From Streptomyces formicae (GTDB lineage Bacteria > Actinomycetota > Actinomycetes > Streptomycetales > Streptomycetaceae), in NCBI RefSeq assembly GCF_002556545.1, contig NZ_CP022685.1, positions 8,844,001 to 8,908,000 on the forward strand: a stretch of DNA of 64,000 bases, given 5' to 3'. Below, piece after piece: positions 8,894 to 17,652 of the stretch. Position numbers and translations under genes: made by a program. Each line of letters opens with the position of its first letter. Position 1 is the stretch's first letter. The notes beneath the pieces are model-generated. The model searched no databases and was not told where the DNA came from. It saw only the letters and a list, made by a program, of their open reading frames with translations.

Positions 8894-10930
8894 ATGCGCA
8901 CGGTGACCGACCTCCCTCACAAGGTCCGCGAGGAAGCCCACGTCCGCATCCCGATGTCCGACGGCGTGCACCTGTCCGCCCACATCTGGCGCCCGGCCGC
9001 CAGCGACGGGGAGCCCGTACCTGCCGTCCTGGAGTACATCCCCTACCGCAAACGCGACTTGTCCTCGGTGCGCGACTCCATCCACCACCCCTACCTCGCG
9101 GGACACGGATACGCGTGCGTCCGCGTCGACCTGCGCGGCACCGGCGACTCCGAGGGCGTCCTGACCGACGAGTACCTGGAACGGGAGCAGCGGGACGCCG
9201 AAGAGGTCCTCGCCTGGCTCGCGGAGCGCCCCTGGTGCGACGGCGCCACGGGCATGATGGGCATCTCCTGGGGGGCGTTCGCCGCGCTCCAGGTCGCCGC
9301 GCGCCGCCCGCCGTCGCTCGGGGCGATCGCCATCGCCTCCTTCACCGACGACCGCTACGACGACGACATGCACTACATGGGCGGGGCGCTCCTCTCCGAC
9401 AGCCTGGCCGAAGCGGGCACCATGTTCGCCTACGCCACCTGCCCGCCCGACCCCGAGGTGGTCGGCGGCCGGTGGCGCGACATGTGGCACGAACGGCTGG
9501 AGAGCGCACGGCCCTGGGTCCTCGAGTGGCTGCGGCACCAGCGCCGTGACGACTACTGGCGGCACGCCTCGGTCTGCGAGGACTACGCGGCAGTCCAGTG
9601 CCCGGTGCTCGCCTCCAGCGGATGGGCCGACGGCTACTCCAACGCGGTCACCCGCCTGCTCGCCCACCTCGACGTGCCCCGCAAGGGTCTGATCGGACCG
9701 TGGTCGCACAAGTTCCCGCACCTGGGCGAACCGGGGCCCGCCATCGGGTACTTGCAGGAACTCGTGCGCTGGTGGGACCACTGGCTCAAGGGCGTCGACA
9801 ACGGCGTGATGGACGGGCCGATGCTGCACACCTGGATGCAGGAGAGCGTGCCTCCCTCCACCTCCTACGCCGAGAGGCCCGGACGCTGGATCGCCGAGCC
9901 GTCCTGGCCCTCGCCCCACGTGCGTGAACGCGTCCACCCGCTCACCCGGCACCGCATCGGGGCCCCCGATTCCGACGCGGGCGCCGAGCAGGACGTGCTG
10001 ACGGTGCAATCGCCGCTGTCCGTAGGCCAATTCGCGGGGAAGTGGGCCTCCTACAACGCCCCGCCCGACCTGCCCTACGACCAGCGCGAGGAGGACGGCG
10101 GCTCCCTCGTCTTCGAGACGGAGCCGCTGGCCGAACCGCTGGAGATCCTCGGCTCGCCCCGGGTGGACCTGGAGGTGTCGGCCGGCGAGCCGGTCGCCAT
10201 GGTCGCGGCCCGCCTCTCCGACGTGGCTCCCGACGGGCGCGCGACCCGCGTCACGTACGGCCTGCTCAACCTGACCCGGCGCGACGGCGGCGACGAGCCC
10301 GACGCGCTGCGGCCCGGCCGCCGGTACCGCGCCGTCGTGCACCTCAACAGCGTCGCCCAGGCGTTCCCCGCCGGTCACCGGATCCGCCTGTCCCTGTCCA
10401 CCTCCTACTGGCCCCTCGCCTGGCCGCCGCCCCGGCCGGTCCTGCTCGGCGTCCACGAGGGCGCGAGCACCCTGACCCTGCCGGTGCGCCCGCCCCGGCC
10501 CCTCGACGACACGCCGTCAGGAGCGGCCCCGTTCGGCCCTCCCGAGGGGGCTCCCGCGCTCTCCACCACTCAGCTCACACCGCCGGAGCAGCGGTGGGAG
10601 GTGCGTCGCGAACTGATCGCGTACGCCTCGGCCTTGGAGATCGTCAAGGACACCGGGACGGTCCGCTTCGACGACATCGACCTGGAGGTGGGGCGCCGGG
10701 CGGTGGAGCGCTACGGCGCCGTGGCCGACGACTTCACCTCCGCGACCGGCGAGTCCACGTGGACGATGCGTTTCCACCGCGGGGACTGGGGCACGGAGAT
10801 CGTCACCCACACGGAACTCGCCTGCGACGAGCGGGAGTTCCACGTGTCCGCGACGCTGGACGCGTTCGAGGGCCGACGGCGGGTCTTCTCCCGTACATGG
10901 AACGAGTCCGTCCCGCGCGACTGCCTCTGA
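8894..10930 (+). CDS. CocE/NonD-family serine hydrolase (X-Pro dipeptidyl-peptidase S15 type)
   Basis: 678 residues. The alpha/beta-hydrolase catalytic Ser is in MMGISWGAFAALQ, the acid probably the Asp in SSGWADGYSNA, and the His in LIGPWSHKFPH, in the order seen in cocaine esterase. After residue ~330 comes the jelly-roll domain (SPRVDLEVSAGEPVAMVAAR, then AGHRIRLSLSTSYWPL) that caps this family. The length is about 100 residues above CocE because of an extra C-terminal part (about 565-678, RRELIAYASALEIVKDTG onwards). It is 65 bp downstream of the ATP-grasp gene. The substrate, peptide or ester, is unknown. Confidence 0.92.
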   Translation: MRTVTDLPHKVREEAHVRIPMSDGVHLSAHIWRPAASDGEPVPAVLEYIPYRKRDLSSVRDSIHHPYLAGHGYACVRVDLRGTGDSEGVLTDEYLEREQRDAEEVLAWLAERPWCDGATGMMGISWGAFAALQVAARRPPSLGAIAIASFTDDRYDDDMHYMGGALLSDSLAEAGTMFAYATCPPDPEVVGGRWRDMWHERLESARPWVLEWLRHQRRDDYWRHASVCEDYAAVQCPVLASSGWADGYSNAVTRLLAHLDVPRKGLIGPWSHKFPHLGEPGPAIGYLQELVRWWDHWLKGVDNGVMDGPMLHTWMQESVPPSTSYAERPGRWIAEPSWPSPHVRERVHPLTRHRIGAPDSDAGAEQDVLTVQSPLSVGQFAGKWASYNAPPDLPYDQREEDGGSLVFETEPLAEPLEILGSPRVDLEVSAGEPVAMVAARLSDVAPDGRATRVTYGLLNLTRRDGGDEPDALRPGRRYRAVVHLNSVAQAFPAGHRIRLSLSTSYWPLAWPPPRPVLLGVHEGASTLTLPVRPPRPLDDTPSGAAPFGPPEGAPALSTTQLTPPEQRWEVRRELIAYASALEIVKDTGTVRFDDIDLEVGRRAVERYGAVADDFTSATGESTWTMRFHRGDWGTEIVTHTELACDEREFHVSATLDAFEGRRRVFSRTWNESVPRDCL

Positions 10931-10931
10931 G

Positions 10932-10964
10932 CGGACGTCGGGGAGGGGCGCGCCCCGCCGTCCG
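10932..10964. terminator. Bidirectional terminator-like hairpin
   Basis: Between the convergent CocE and HAD genes, CGGACG (10932-10937) pairs with CGTCCG (10959-10964), and inside it GGGG pairs with CCCC across a CGCG loop. It is the only structure in the 40-bp gap. Confidence 0.5.
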
Positions 10965-10970
10965 AAGGTC

Positions 10971-11636
10971 TCAGCCCCGACCGAGCGCGCTCCCGTCGAG
11001 GTTCCTCAGCAGGTGCGCCGTGTCCGTGTACACCTCGGCGGCCCCCGCGTCCTCCAGGTCGGCGCGGCACACTCCGCCGCTCAGTACGGCGATGGGCAGG
11101 ACGCCCGCGCGCCGGCCTGCCCGCATGTCCCAGACCGAGTCGCCGACGAAGACGCTGCCCCGGGCCTCGGCCCCCACCAGGTCCAAGGCGTGCCGGACCG
11201 GGTCGGGCGCCGGTTTGCCCGCCTCCACGTCGTCGGCGCTCGCGGTCTCGGAGATCGCCTCGTCCGCGTCGATCGCCGCCCTGAGCGCCTTGAGCTCGGG
11301 CCCGCTCGCCGAGGTGGCGAGGACGACGGGCCGACCGTCCGCGTGCAGGCGCAGCAGGAGGTCGCGGGCACCGTCGAAGGGGGTGAGGCGCTCGTGCCAG
11401 GTGCCGTACAGGGCCTTGTGACCGGCGCTGATGGCGGAGTCCTCGTCCCGGTCCCGCTCCGGGCCGAGCAGGTGCTCCAGCAGGTCGCCCGAGCCGAGCC
11501 CGATGGCGCCGTGCACCGAGGTCATGGGGATGCGGTGACCTGCCTGGCGCAACGCCTCCCACCAGCACACCGCGTGCAGGTGGTTGGTGTCCACGAGGGT
11601 GCCGTCCACGTCGAAGACGGCGGCGTGCGTGCTCAT
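10971..11636 (-). CDS. HAD-family phosphatase (phosphoglycolate phosphatase / beta-PGM-like)
   Basis: 221 residues. HAD motif I is AAVFDVDGTLVDTNHLH, motif II lies in VVLATSASGPELKA, the lysine of motif III in VEAGKPAPDP, and motif IV is GSVFVGDSVWDMRAG. The cap between motifs I and II is helical, as in the phosphoglycolate phosphatase/beta-phosphoglucomutase group. Its ATG overlaps the TGA of the upstream diiron-protein gene (ATGA at 11633-11636), so translation is probably coupled. It is the last gene of a four-gene operon. Confidence 0.92.
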   Translation of the reverse strand: MSTHAAVFDVDGTLVDTNHLHAVCWWEALRQAGHRIPMTSVHGAIGLGSGDLLEHLLGPERDRDEDSAISAGHKALYGTWHERLTPFDGARDLLLRLHADGRPVVLATSASGPELKALRAAIDADEAISETASADDVEAGKPAPDPVRHALDLVGAEARGSVFVGDSVWDMRAGRRAGVLPIAVLSGGVCRADLEDAGAAEVYTDTAHLLRNLDGSALGRG

Positions 11637-12709
11637 GGTGCATCTCCTAGCGGCGGTGTGTCCGTGTCCGGCAGGGTGCGCAGCAGCGCGCTCCTGCCCT
11701 GTCGCCAACGGGTCAACAGTCGTTCGCCGAGGCGGTCTTCGAGGAATCCGGTGGCGCTCACGCCGAAGGCGACGTCGGCGTCGAGGAAGGGCTCGGCGTG
11801 CAGGAGGCCGTCGACGACCTCGTGGCGGACGACCTGTTCGTGCACCGCGTCGGCCTCGACGTGTTCGTCGTAGAACCGCTGGGCGGCCGGTCCCGCGTTC
11901 AGCCGCCGCAGGGCGTTGGCCAGCCGTCGCGACCCGGGCGACGAAGTGATCTCGACCGTCGCGAAATGGCCCACCAGAGCGCCGCGCAGGCTGCGGTGCA
12001 GGCCGAACAGGGACATGACGTTGACCGTGGCGAGGGCGGCCGCCGGGGTGCTGTCGAGGTAGTGGCCGTAGGCGGTCTCCAGGTCGAGGTCCCTCATCAG
12101 GGCCGCGAACAGCTCGGCGTGGATGTCCTCGGCGCGCCCGGCACCGAACTCGTCGTACTCGACGGCCACCATCGCCGCCTTGGCCCTTCCGCGCAGGCGG
12201 GGGATGACCCAGGCGTGGGGGTCGGCCTCCTTGAGGTGGTAGAGGGAGCGCAGGGCGGCGTACTCCCTGAACTGCCGCGCGTTCCCGTCGCGTTCGAGGT
12301 GGTGGCTCACACTGTCGGCCTGGTGGCCGACGGGTTCGATCTGCAGGTCGGCCAGCGCCTGGGCGGCATCCGTCCGTGGTGCCGCGTCGCGACGCAGGGC
12401 GGCCAGGAAGCGCTGTTCGAGCAGGCGGCGCAGAGCCAGCAGGCCCGGCTCCCACTCCAGTTCGGGATCGACGCCGTGGAACCCCTGGTAGTGGAGCTCG
12501 TAGAGGGTGTACAGGGCGAGTTGGAGATCGTTGCCGTAGGGCTCCGCGGCGGTGGCTCCGCGCCGCTGCGCGGGGGCGTCAGGAGGGGTCCCGTCGCGAA
12601 GGGCGGCGATCACCTGGCTGGACAACTCGCCGCGCGGTACGGGGAGTTCGGGCTGTCGGGTGCGTGATTGCGGCGGACGCGGCGCGGGGCCGGGGTGCGT
12701 AGGGATCAT
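11633..12709 (-). CDS. Heme-oxygenase-like, iron-containing redox enzyme (HDO type)
   Basis: 358 residues, almost all helical by composition. Iron-ligand candidates of the heme-oxygenase-like diiron oxidase family are spaced along the chain: YELHYQGFHG (~70), VEYDEFGAGRAEDIHAELF (~195) and YDEHVEADAVHEQVVRHEV (~285). Families with this fold include desaturase-like and C-C or N-oxidising enzymes. Both ends overlap neighbours by 4 bp: its start with the CDGSH stop (12706-12709) and its stop with the HAD start. Close coupling to a CDGSH Fe-S protein suggests that protein supplies its electrons (inference). Confidence 0.88.
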   Translation of the reverse strand: MIPTHPGPAPRPPQSRTRQPELPVPRGELSSQVIAALRDGTPPDAPAQRRGATAAEPYGNDLQLALYTLYELHYQGFHGVDPELEWEPGLLALRRLLEQRFLAALRRDAAPRTDAAQALADLQIEPVGHQADSVSHHLERDGNARQFREYAALRSLYHLKEADPHAWVIPRLRGRAKAAMVAVEYDEFGAGRAEDIHAELFAALMRDLDLETAYGHYLDSTPAAALATVNVMSLFGLHRSLRGALVGHFATVEITSSPGSRRLANALRRLNAGPAAQRFYDEHVEADAVHEQVVRHEVVDGLLHAEPFLDADVAFGVSATGFLEDRLGERLLTRWRQGRSALLRTLPDTDTPPLGDAP

Positions 12710-12957
12710 GTCTCCTCTCCTCCCTCACGGTCCGACGGCCGGGGCGTGGCGGACTCCTGGGCGGTCTGACGGCGCCGGTGGCTGGTGTCGCACCACGGGA
12801 AGGTGCGGCTGCGCCGACAGGTGCAGATCGCGACCTGGAAGCGGTGGGACTCGTGCACCACGCCGTCGCCGTCGGTCACCTCGACCGGGCCCTCCACGAG
12901 CAGGGGGCCCTCGCGGTCGACCCTGATGCGACGCGGGCGCTCAGCGGAGTTCGGCAC
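12706..12957 (-). CDS. CDGSH iron-sulfur domain protein
   Basis: 83 residues. The motif CTCRRSRTFPWCDTSH gives the three Cys and one His that bind a redox-active 2Fe-2S cluster in CDGSH (mitoNEET-like) proteins. I chose the GTG at 12957, which begins the VPNSAERPRRI segment; it overlaps the methyltransferase 3' end by 17 bp. An ATG further upstream (13011) would overlap by 71 bp. The stop overlaps the diiron-protein start (ATGA). Role: probable small electron carrier or cluster donor for the next gene product. Confidence 0.92.
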   Translation of the reverse strand: MPNSAERPRRIRVDREGPLLVEGPVEVTDGDGVVHESHRFQVAICTCRRSRTFPWCDTSHRRRQTAQESATPRPSDREGGEET

Positions 12958-13633
12958 GGATGACCACCAGCTCTTCCTTCGTCGCGTCCCTGTCGAGCAG
13001 CCCCTGGGCACAGAGCCAGCTCCTGCGTGCCCGGACCACCGGGCCGAAAGGCACGAAGGCCCGGTCGATCACCGCCGCCTTCATGCCGAGTCCGTCGAGG
13101 CGCGCCAGGCTCTCGTCCTCGCCGCACAGCGCGGAGTGGACCATCAGCAGTGTGCCGCCGGGGCGCAGGGCCCGTGCCGCGGCGGCACAGGCCGGATCGA
13201 CGACCGTACGGCCCGAGAGCCCGCCCTCCCAGGCCCGCGCGGCGCCACGCGGCGGCAGGGATCTCGGGGACGGCACATAGGGCGGATTGCTCAGGGCCAG
13301 GTCGAACGTGCCGAGGTCCGGCACCGCGCCGAGGTCGCCGCGACGGACAGTGACGGCGGCGCCGTTGAGCAGAGCGTTCAGGCGCGTCGTCCACACGGCG
13401 CGCCACGAGATGTCGACGGCGGTCACCCGCGCCCCGTGGCGCGCGGCGGCGAGAGCCAGCGCGCCCGAGCCGGTGCCGAGGTCGAGGACGGTGGTGTGGG
13501 GGTCGAGGGGTTCGTGGTCGAGGGCCCGCAGCAGGAGCGCGGTGTCGTCGTCGGGCTTGTACACGCCCCGAGGCGCCAGCAGACGGCGTCGGCGGGGCAG
13601 CCGCGCGCCGCCCGCTCTGGGCTGTGTCGTCAT
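12941..13633 (-). CDS. HemK2/MTQ2-like class I SAM methyltransferase
   Basis: 230 residues. SAM motif I is TTVLDLGTGSGALALAAARH, motif II VTAVDISWRAVWTTRLNA, and the catalytic loop is LALSNPPYVPS; the NPPY tetrapeptide is the hallmark of N-methyltransferases such as PrmC/HemK that act on planar amide or amine nitrogens. The PrmC N-terminal recognition domain is missing, as in HemK2. It is the first gene of the operon leading to CDGSH, diiron protein and HAD phosphatase. Its target may be a protein glutamine or a small molecule; the operon favours the second (inference). Confidence 0.88.
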   Translation of the reverse strand: MTTQPRAGGARLPRRRRLLAPRGVYKPDDDTALLLRALDHEPLDPHTTVLDLGTGSGALALAAARHGARVTAVDISWRAVWTTRLNALLNGAAVTVRRGDLGAVPDLGTFDLALSNPPYVPSPRSLPPRGAARAWEGGLSGRTVVDPACAAAARALRPGGTLLMVHSALCGEDESLARLDGLGMKAAVIDRAFVPFGPVVRARRSWLCAQGLLDRDATKEELVVIRAELR

Positions 13634-13880
13634 GCGGTGCTCACCACACTGGGGATCACGGAGATCAGAACCGGACCGTCCTCTCACCTTGCGACGCCGC
13701 GCCACGATCGGCCACTCGAGGCCCGTCGTGACGCATCGTGACGTTGCGGCACGGGAATGTGCCGACGGGTAGGAGTGCCCCGATGGCGTCAGCTGAATCG
13801 TGGCCGTGGCGAAGGCCCGCCGGAGGGGCGATAGACGCGGGCGGCCGTGGTGAACCGCTGTCCTTGGGTACCCGGTCCCC
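13634..13880. promoter_or_regulatory. Divergent promoter region with GGGTAC -10-like box
   Basis: 247 bp between the methyltransferase operon and the DUF6479 gene. GGGTAC at 13866-13871 lies exactly 9 bp before the DUF6479 ATG, with no recognisable ribosome binding site between, as expected for a SigB-type promoter making a (nearly) leaderless transcript. A clear -35 is not obvious. Confidence 0.4.
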
Positions 13881-14246
13881 ATGAACGCACCCCTCGCCTT
13901 CTCCGTCCTGTCCGCCGCGATCGCCCCCTTCGCCTGCGGATTCGTCATCGCGGTCGCTCTGGTCTGGGCCGTGTGGATGGGCATCAGGGTCCGGCGACGC
14001 GAACCGGACCCCCCGCGCCCCGCCGAGCAGCCGAAGCTCCCGCCGTCGGGCCCGGTCCGCGAGGTGCGGGAAGTGCGGGAACCCGACGAGGTGCCGAAAG
14101 CCGACGATCACCATGCCCGGCTCACTCCGCACGAGCTCAGGGGCCACGGCAACATGTCCACCAAACGCAGCGAGAACCAGAAGCCGCGCCGGTGGAGCCG
14201 TAACAGCAGCGGAGGCTTCGGCAGTGGCGGGCCCGGTCAGACCTGA
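13881..14246 (+). CDS. DUF6479-type small membrane protein
   Basis: 121 residues: one N-terminal transmembrane helix (residues ~8-33, AAIAPFACGFVIAVALVWAV) followed by a cationic anchor WMGIRVRRRE, then a Pro/charged linker with a short repeat REVREVREPDE and a Gly/Ser-rich basic tail. The architecture is that of DUF6479 proteins found in streptomycetes, which have no known function. There is no obvious RBS; see the promoter entry for a possible leaderless start. Confidence 0.75.
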   Translation: MNAPLAFSVLSAAIAPFACGFVIAVALVWAVWMGIRVRRREPDPPRPAEQPKLPPSGPVREVREVREPDEVPKADDHHARLTPHELRGHGNMSTKRSENQKPRRWSRNSSGGFGSGGPGQT

Positions 14247-14384
14247 GCTCCGCCGCGGCTCCCGGTGGTGCCGACGTCGCATTGGGCACAGGGTGGAAAA
14301 GCGCCCGGACCGGGCACCCGCACAGTGCGTGGACATGAGGCTCGTACACATCACCAAGCCCTGGGGCACCGCGTCGGAGGAACC
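14247..14384 (+). promoter_or_regulatory. Leader region of the formate dehydrogenase operon
   Basis: 138 bp ahead of the fdh alpha gene. A GGAGG ribosome binding site ends 4 bp before the ATG at 14385. A small dyad GCGCCCGGaccGGGCAC lies near 14310-14330. None of the GGGMC-N4-GGCCC boxes found near 27-30 kb is present here. Confidence 0.4.
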
Positions 14385-17300
14385 ATGGGAAGTCGCAAGC
14401 GGATCCGGAGCTGGCCCGTCTATCGCCAGCTCACCGGCTCCGACCCACTGGGCCGGGGGCGGGCCGCGATGTCCGCGCACAGCGAAGCGCTGCGGCCGCG
14501 CACCGACAGCGCGGACCGCGTGGTGCAGTCCGTGTGCCCGTACTGCGCGGTCGGCTGCGGACAGCAGGTGTACGTCAAGGACGACCGGGTCGTCCAGATC
14601 GAGGGGGACCCCGATTCGCCGGTGAGCCGGGGACGGCTCTGTCCCAAGGGCTCCGCCACGCTCCAGCTCACCACCGGCTCGGCCCGCCGCCACCAGGTGC
14701 TGTACCGCGCGCCGCACGCGAGCGAGTGGGAGCCCCTGGACCTGGAGACGGCGATGGACATGGTCGCCGACCGGGTCGTGGAGACGCGGCGACGCACCTG
14801 GGAATGGCAGCACGAGGGGTTGCGCACGGCGCGCACGCTCGGCATCGCGAGCCTGGGCGGAGCCACCCTCGACAACGAGGAGAACTACCTCATCAAGAAG
14901 CTGCTGACGGCGCTCGGTGTGATCCAGGTGGAGAACCAGGCGCGGGTCTGCCACAGCTCGACCGTGGCCGGACTCGGATCGTCCTTCGGACGCGGCGGCG
15001 CCACCACGTTCATGCAGGACCTGCAGCACTCGGACTGCATCGTGATCCAGGGCTCGAACTTCGCGGAGGCCCATCCGGTCGGTTTCCAGTGGGTGATGGA
15101 GGCCAAGGCGCGCGGCGCGCGGGTCATCCACGTGGACCCCCGCTTCACCCGCACCAGCGCTCTCGCCGATCAGCACGTGCCCATCCGCGCGGGCAGCGAC
15201 ATCGCCTTCCTCGGCGCCGTCATCAACCACGTGCTGACCGAGGAGAAGGACTTCCGGGAGTACGTGCTCGCGTACACCAACGCGGCGACGCTCGTCAGCG
15301 AGGACTTCCGCGACACCGAGGACCTCGACGGCGTCTTCTCGGGTCTTGACCCGGAACAGCACCACTACGACCCGGTGAGCTGGCAGTACGCGGGCAAGGA
15401 GGTGCAGCAGCCCACGGGAGAGGTCGACGAGCAGTACGAGCGCCGCACCGGGCACGACGACGGACAGGTGAGGACCAGCGCCGCAGGCGGGGCGGAGGCA
15501 CACGGCTCCGGTGGCGCCCAGGAGAAGGCGGCCCCCGAACGCGACGAGACGCTGCGCCATCCCCGGTGCGTCTACCAGATCCTCAAGCGCCACTACGCCC
15601 GCTACACACCGGAGTTGGTCGAGGAGGTGTGCGGCGTGCCGCGGGAGGCGTTCTCGGCGGTGTGCGACGCGCTCACCGCCAACTCCGGTCGCGAACGCAC
15701 CAGCGCCTTCGTGTACGCGGTGGGCTGGACCCAGCACTCGGTGGGCTCCCAGTACATCCGGGCCGCGAGCGTGCTCCAGCTGCTCCTGGGCAACATCGGA
15801 CGCCCGGGCGGCGGCATCCAGGCGCTGCGCGGACACGCCTCGATCCAGGGCTCCAGCGACATCCCCACCCTGTTCAACCTGCTGCCCGGCTACTTGCCGA
15901 TGCCGCACGCGCACGCGCACGAGGACCTGGACGCCTTCATCGCGGCCAGCCGTACGGACAAGGGGTTCTGGGGCGAGATGCGCGCGTACTTCGTCAGCCT
16001 GCTCAAGGCGTACTTCGGTGACGCGGCCACGCCCGACAACGACTTCTGCTTCGACCACCTGCCCCGTCTGACCGGCTCGCACAGCACCTACGAGACGGTG
16101 CTCGCCCAGCTCGACGGCGTCTGCAAGGGCTACTTCCTGATGGGGGAGAACCCCGCCGTCGGATCGGCCAACACCCGTCTGCAACGCCTGGGGATGGCCA
16201 ACCTGGAGTGGCTGGTGGTCCGCGACTTCTCCCTGATCGAGTCGGCCACGTGGTGGCAGGACGGGCCCGAGATCGAGAGCGGGGAGCTGCGCACCGAGGA
16301 CATCGCCACGGAGGTGTTCTTCTTCCCCGCCGCCTCCCACACCGAGAAGTCCGGCTCCTTCACCAACACCAACCGCTGGCTCCAGTGGCACCACGCGGCC
16401 GTGGAGCCGCAGGGCGACGCGCGCAGCGACCTGTGGTTCATGTACCACCTGGGACGGCGCGTCAAGGAGAAGCTGGCCGCCTCCACCGACCCGATGGACC
16501 GGCCCGTGCAGGATCTGACCTGGGACTACCCGGAAGAGGGCCCGCTGCGCGAGCCGGTGGCGGCCGCGGTCCTCGCGGAGATCAACGGGCACGGGCGGGA
16601 CGGGGGACCACTGTCCTCCTACACCGAGTTGAAGGACGACGGATCCACCCGTTGCGGGTGCTGGATCTACTGCGGGGTGTTCGCCGACGGGGTGAACCAG
16701 GCCGCCCGTCGCAAGCCTCACACCGAGCAGGACTGGGTGGCGGCGCAATGGGGCTGGGCGTGGCCCGCCAACCGCCGCATCCTCTACAACAGGGCGGCCG
16801 CCGCGCCCGACGGCACCCCGTGGAGCGAGCGCAAGGCGTATGTGTGGTGGGACGCCCCGCAGGGCCGCTGGACGGGATACGACGTGCCCGACTTCATCCC
16901 GGACCGTGCCCCCGACCACGTCCCCGCGCCCGACGCCACGGGCCCGGACGCGCTGCGCGGCGACGATCCCTTCATCATGCAGGCGGACGGCAAAGGCTGG
17001 CTCTACGTACCGGCGGGCCTTGAGGACGGCCCGCTGCCCACGCACTACGAGCCGCAGGACTCGCCGTTCGGCAACGCGCTGTATCCCTCGCAGGCACGTT
17101 CTCCCGCACGCCGTCTCCACCCCAGGGAGGGCAACAGGTACCACCCCAGCGGGAACGAGCCGGGGGCCGACGTCTACCCGTACGTGATCACCACCTACCG
17201 CCTCACCGAACACTTCACCGCCGGTGGGATGAGCCGCTGGTCGCCGTACCTCTCAGAGCTGCAACCGGAGTTCTTCTGCGAACTCTCCCCCCAGCTCGCG

Positions 17301-17648
17301 GCCGAGCGCGGGCTCGAACACGGCGGCTGGGCGACGATCATCACCGCGCGCAACGCCATCGAGGCGCGGGTCATGGTCACCGAGCGGCTGCGGCCACTGA
17401 CCGTGCACGGCCGCACGGTCCACCAGATCGGGCTGCCCTTCCACTGGGGCCCCAACGGCGTCGTCACGGGCGACGCGGCGAACGAGCTGGTCGCCATCGC
17501 GCTGGACCCCAACTCCCACATCCAGGAGGACAAGGCGCTCACGGCCGACATCATCGCCGGTCGGCGGCCACGGGGGCCCGACCTGCCCGAGCTCGTGGCG
17601 GACCATCGCCGCAAGGCGGGCATCGACGAGACCACCGGGACGGAGTGA
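14385..17648 (+). CDS. fdhA: Formate dehydrogenase catalytic (molybdopterin) subunit, Cys type
   Basis: 1087 residues. The N-terminal 4Fe-4S cluster motif is SVCPYCAVGCGQ...GRLCPKG (~45-85). The active-site segment NQARVCHSSTVAGLGSSFGR has Cys189 where E. coli FdnG has selenocysteine, followed by HPVGFQWVMEAKARG and VDPRFTRT for the bis-MGD cofactor; the C-terminal MGD-binding domain ends with FHWGPNGVVTGDAANEL. There is no Tat signal or hydrophobic N terminus, so the subunit should be cytoplasmic, unlike FdnG. A low-complexity insert lies near residues 350-385. First gene of an operon with the Fe-S and NrfD subunits. FdhD and the Moco genes are not in the window. Confidence 0.94.
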   Translation: MGSRKRIRSWPVYRQLTGSDPLGRGRAAMSAHSEALRPRTDSADRVVQSVCPYCAVGCGQQVYVKDDRVVQIEGDPDSPVSRGRLCPKGSATLQLTTGSARRHQVLYRAPHASEWEPLDLETAMDMVADRVVETRRRTWEWQHEGLRTARTLGIASLGGATLDNEENYLIKKLLTALGVIQVENQARVCHSSTVAGLGSSFGRGGATTFMQDLQHSDCIVIQGSNFAEAHPVGFQWVMEAKARGARVIHVDPRFTRTSALADQHVPIRAGSDIAFLGAVINHVLTEEKDFREYVLAYTNAATLVSEDFRDTEDLDGVFSGLDPEQHHYDPVSWQYAGKEVQQPTGEVDEQYERRTGHDDGQVRTSAAGGAEAHGSGGAQEKAAPERDETLRHPRCVYQILKRHYARYTPELVEEVCGVPREAFSAVCDALTANSGRERTSAFVYAVGWTQHSVGSQYIRAASVLQLLLGNIGRPGGGIQALRGHASIQGSSDIPTLFNLLPGYLPMPHAHAHEDLDAFIAASRTDKGFWGEMRAYFVSLLKAYFGDAATPDNDFCFDHLPRLTGSHSTYETVLAQLDGVCKGYFLMGENPAVGSANTRLQRLGMANLEWLVVRDFSLIESATWWQDGPEIESGELRTEDIATEVFFFPAASHTEKSGSFTNTNRWLQWHHAAVEPQGDARSDLWFMYHLGRRVKEKLAASTDPMDRPVQDLTWDYPEEGPLREPVAAAVLAEINGHGRDGGPLSSYTELKDDGSTRCGCWIYCGVFADGVNQAARRKPHTEQDWVAAQWGWAWPANRRILYNRAAAAPDGTPWSERKAYVWWDAPQGRWTGYDVPDFIPDRAPDHVPAPDATGPDALRGDDPFIMQADGKGWLYVPAGLEDGPLPTHYEPQDSPFGNALYPSQARSPARRLHPREGNRYHPSGNEPGADVYPYVITTYRLTEHFTAGGMSRWSPYLSELQPEFFCELSPQLAAERGLEHGGWATIITARNAIEARVMVTERLRPLTVHGRTVHQIGLPFHWGPNGVVTGDAANELVAIALDPNSHIQEDKALTADIIAGRRPRGPDLPELVADHRRKAGIDETTGTE

Positions 17649-17652
17649 CATC

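Noticed and set aside
14949..14951. Selenocysteine in the formate dehydrogenase
   Set aside because: The codon is TGC (Cys189); no in-frame TGA or SECIS-like structure is needed.
13665..17213. A 1182-codon minus-strand frame across the formate dehydrogenase gene
   Set aside because: Antisense shadow of the alpha subunit, which has full cofactor motifs; the shadow has low-complexity composition and no RBS.
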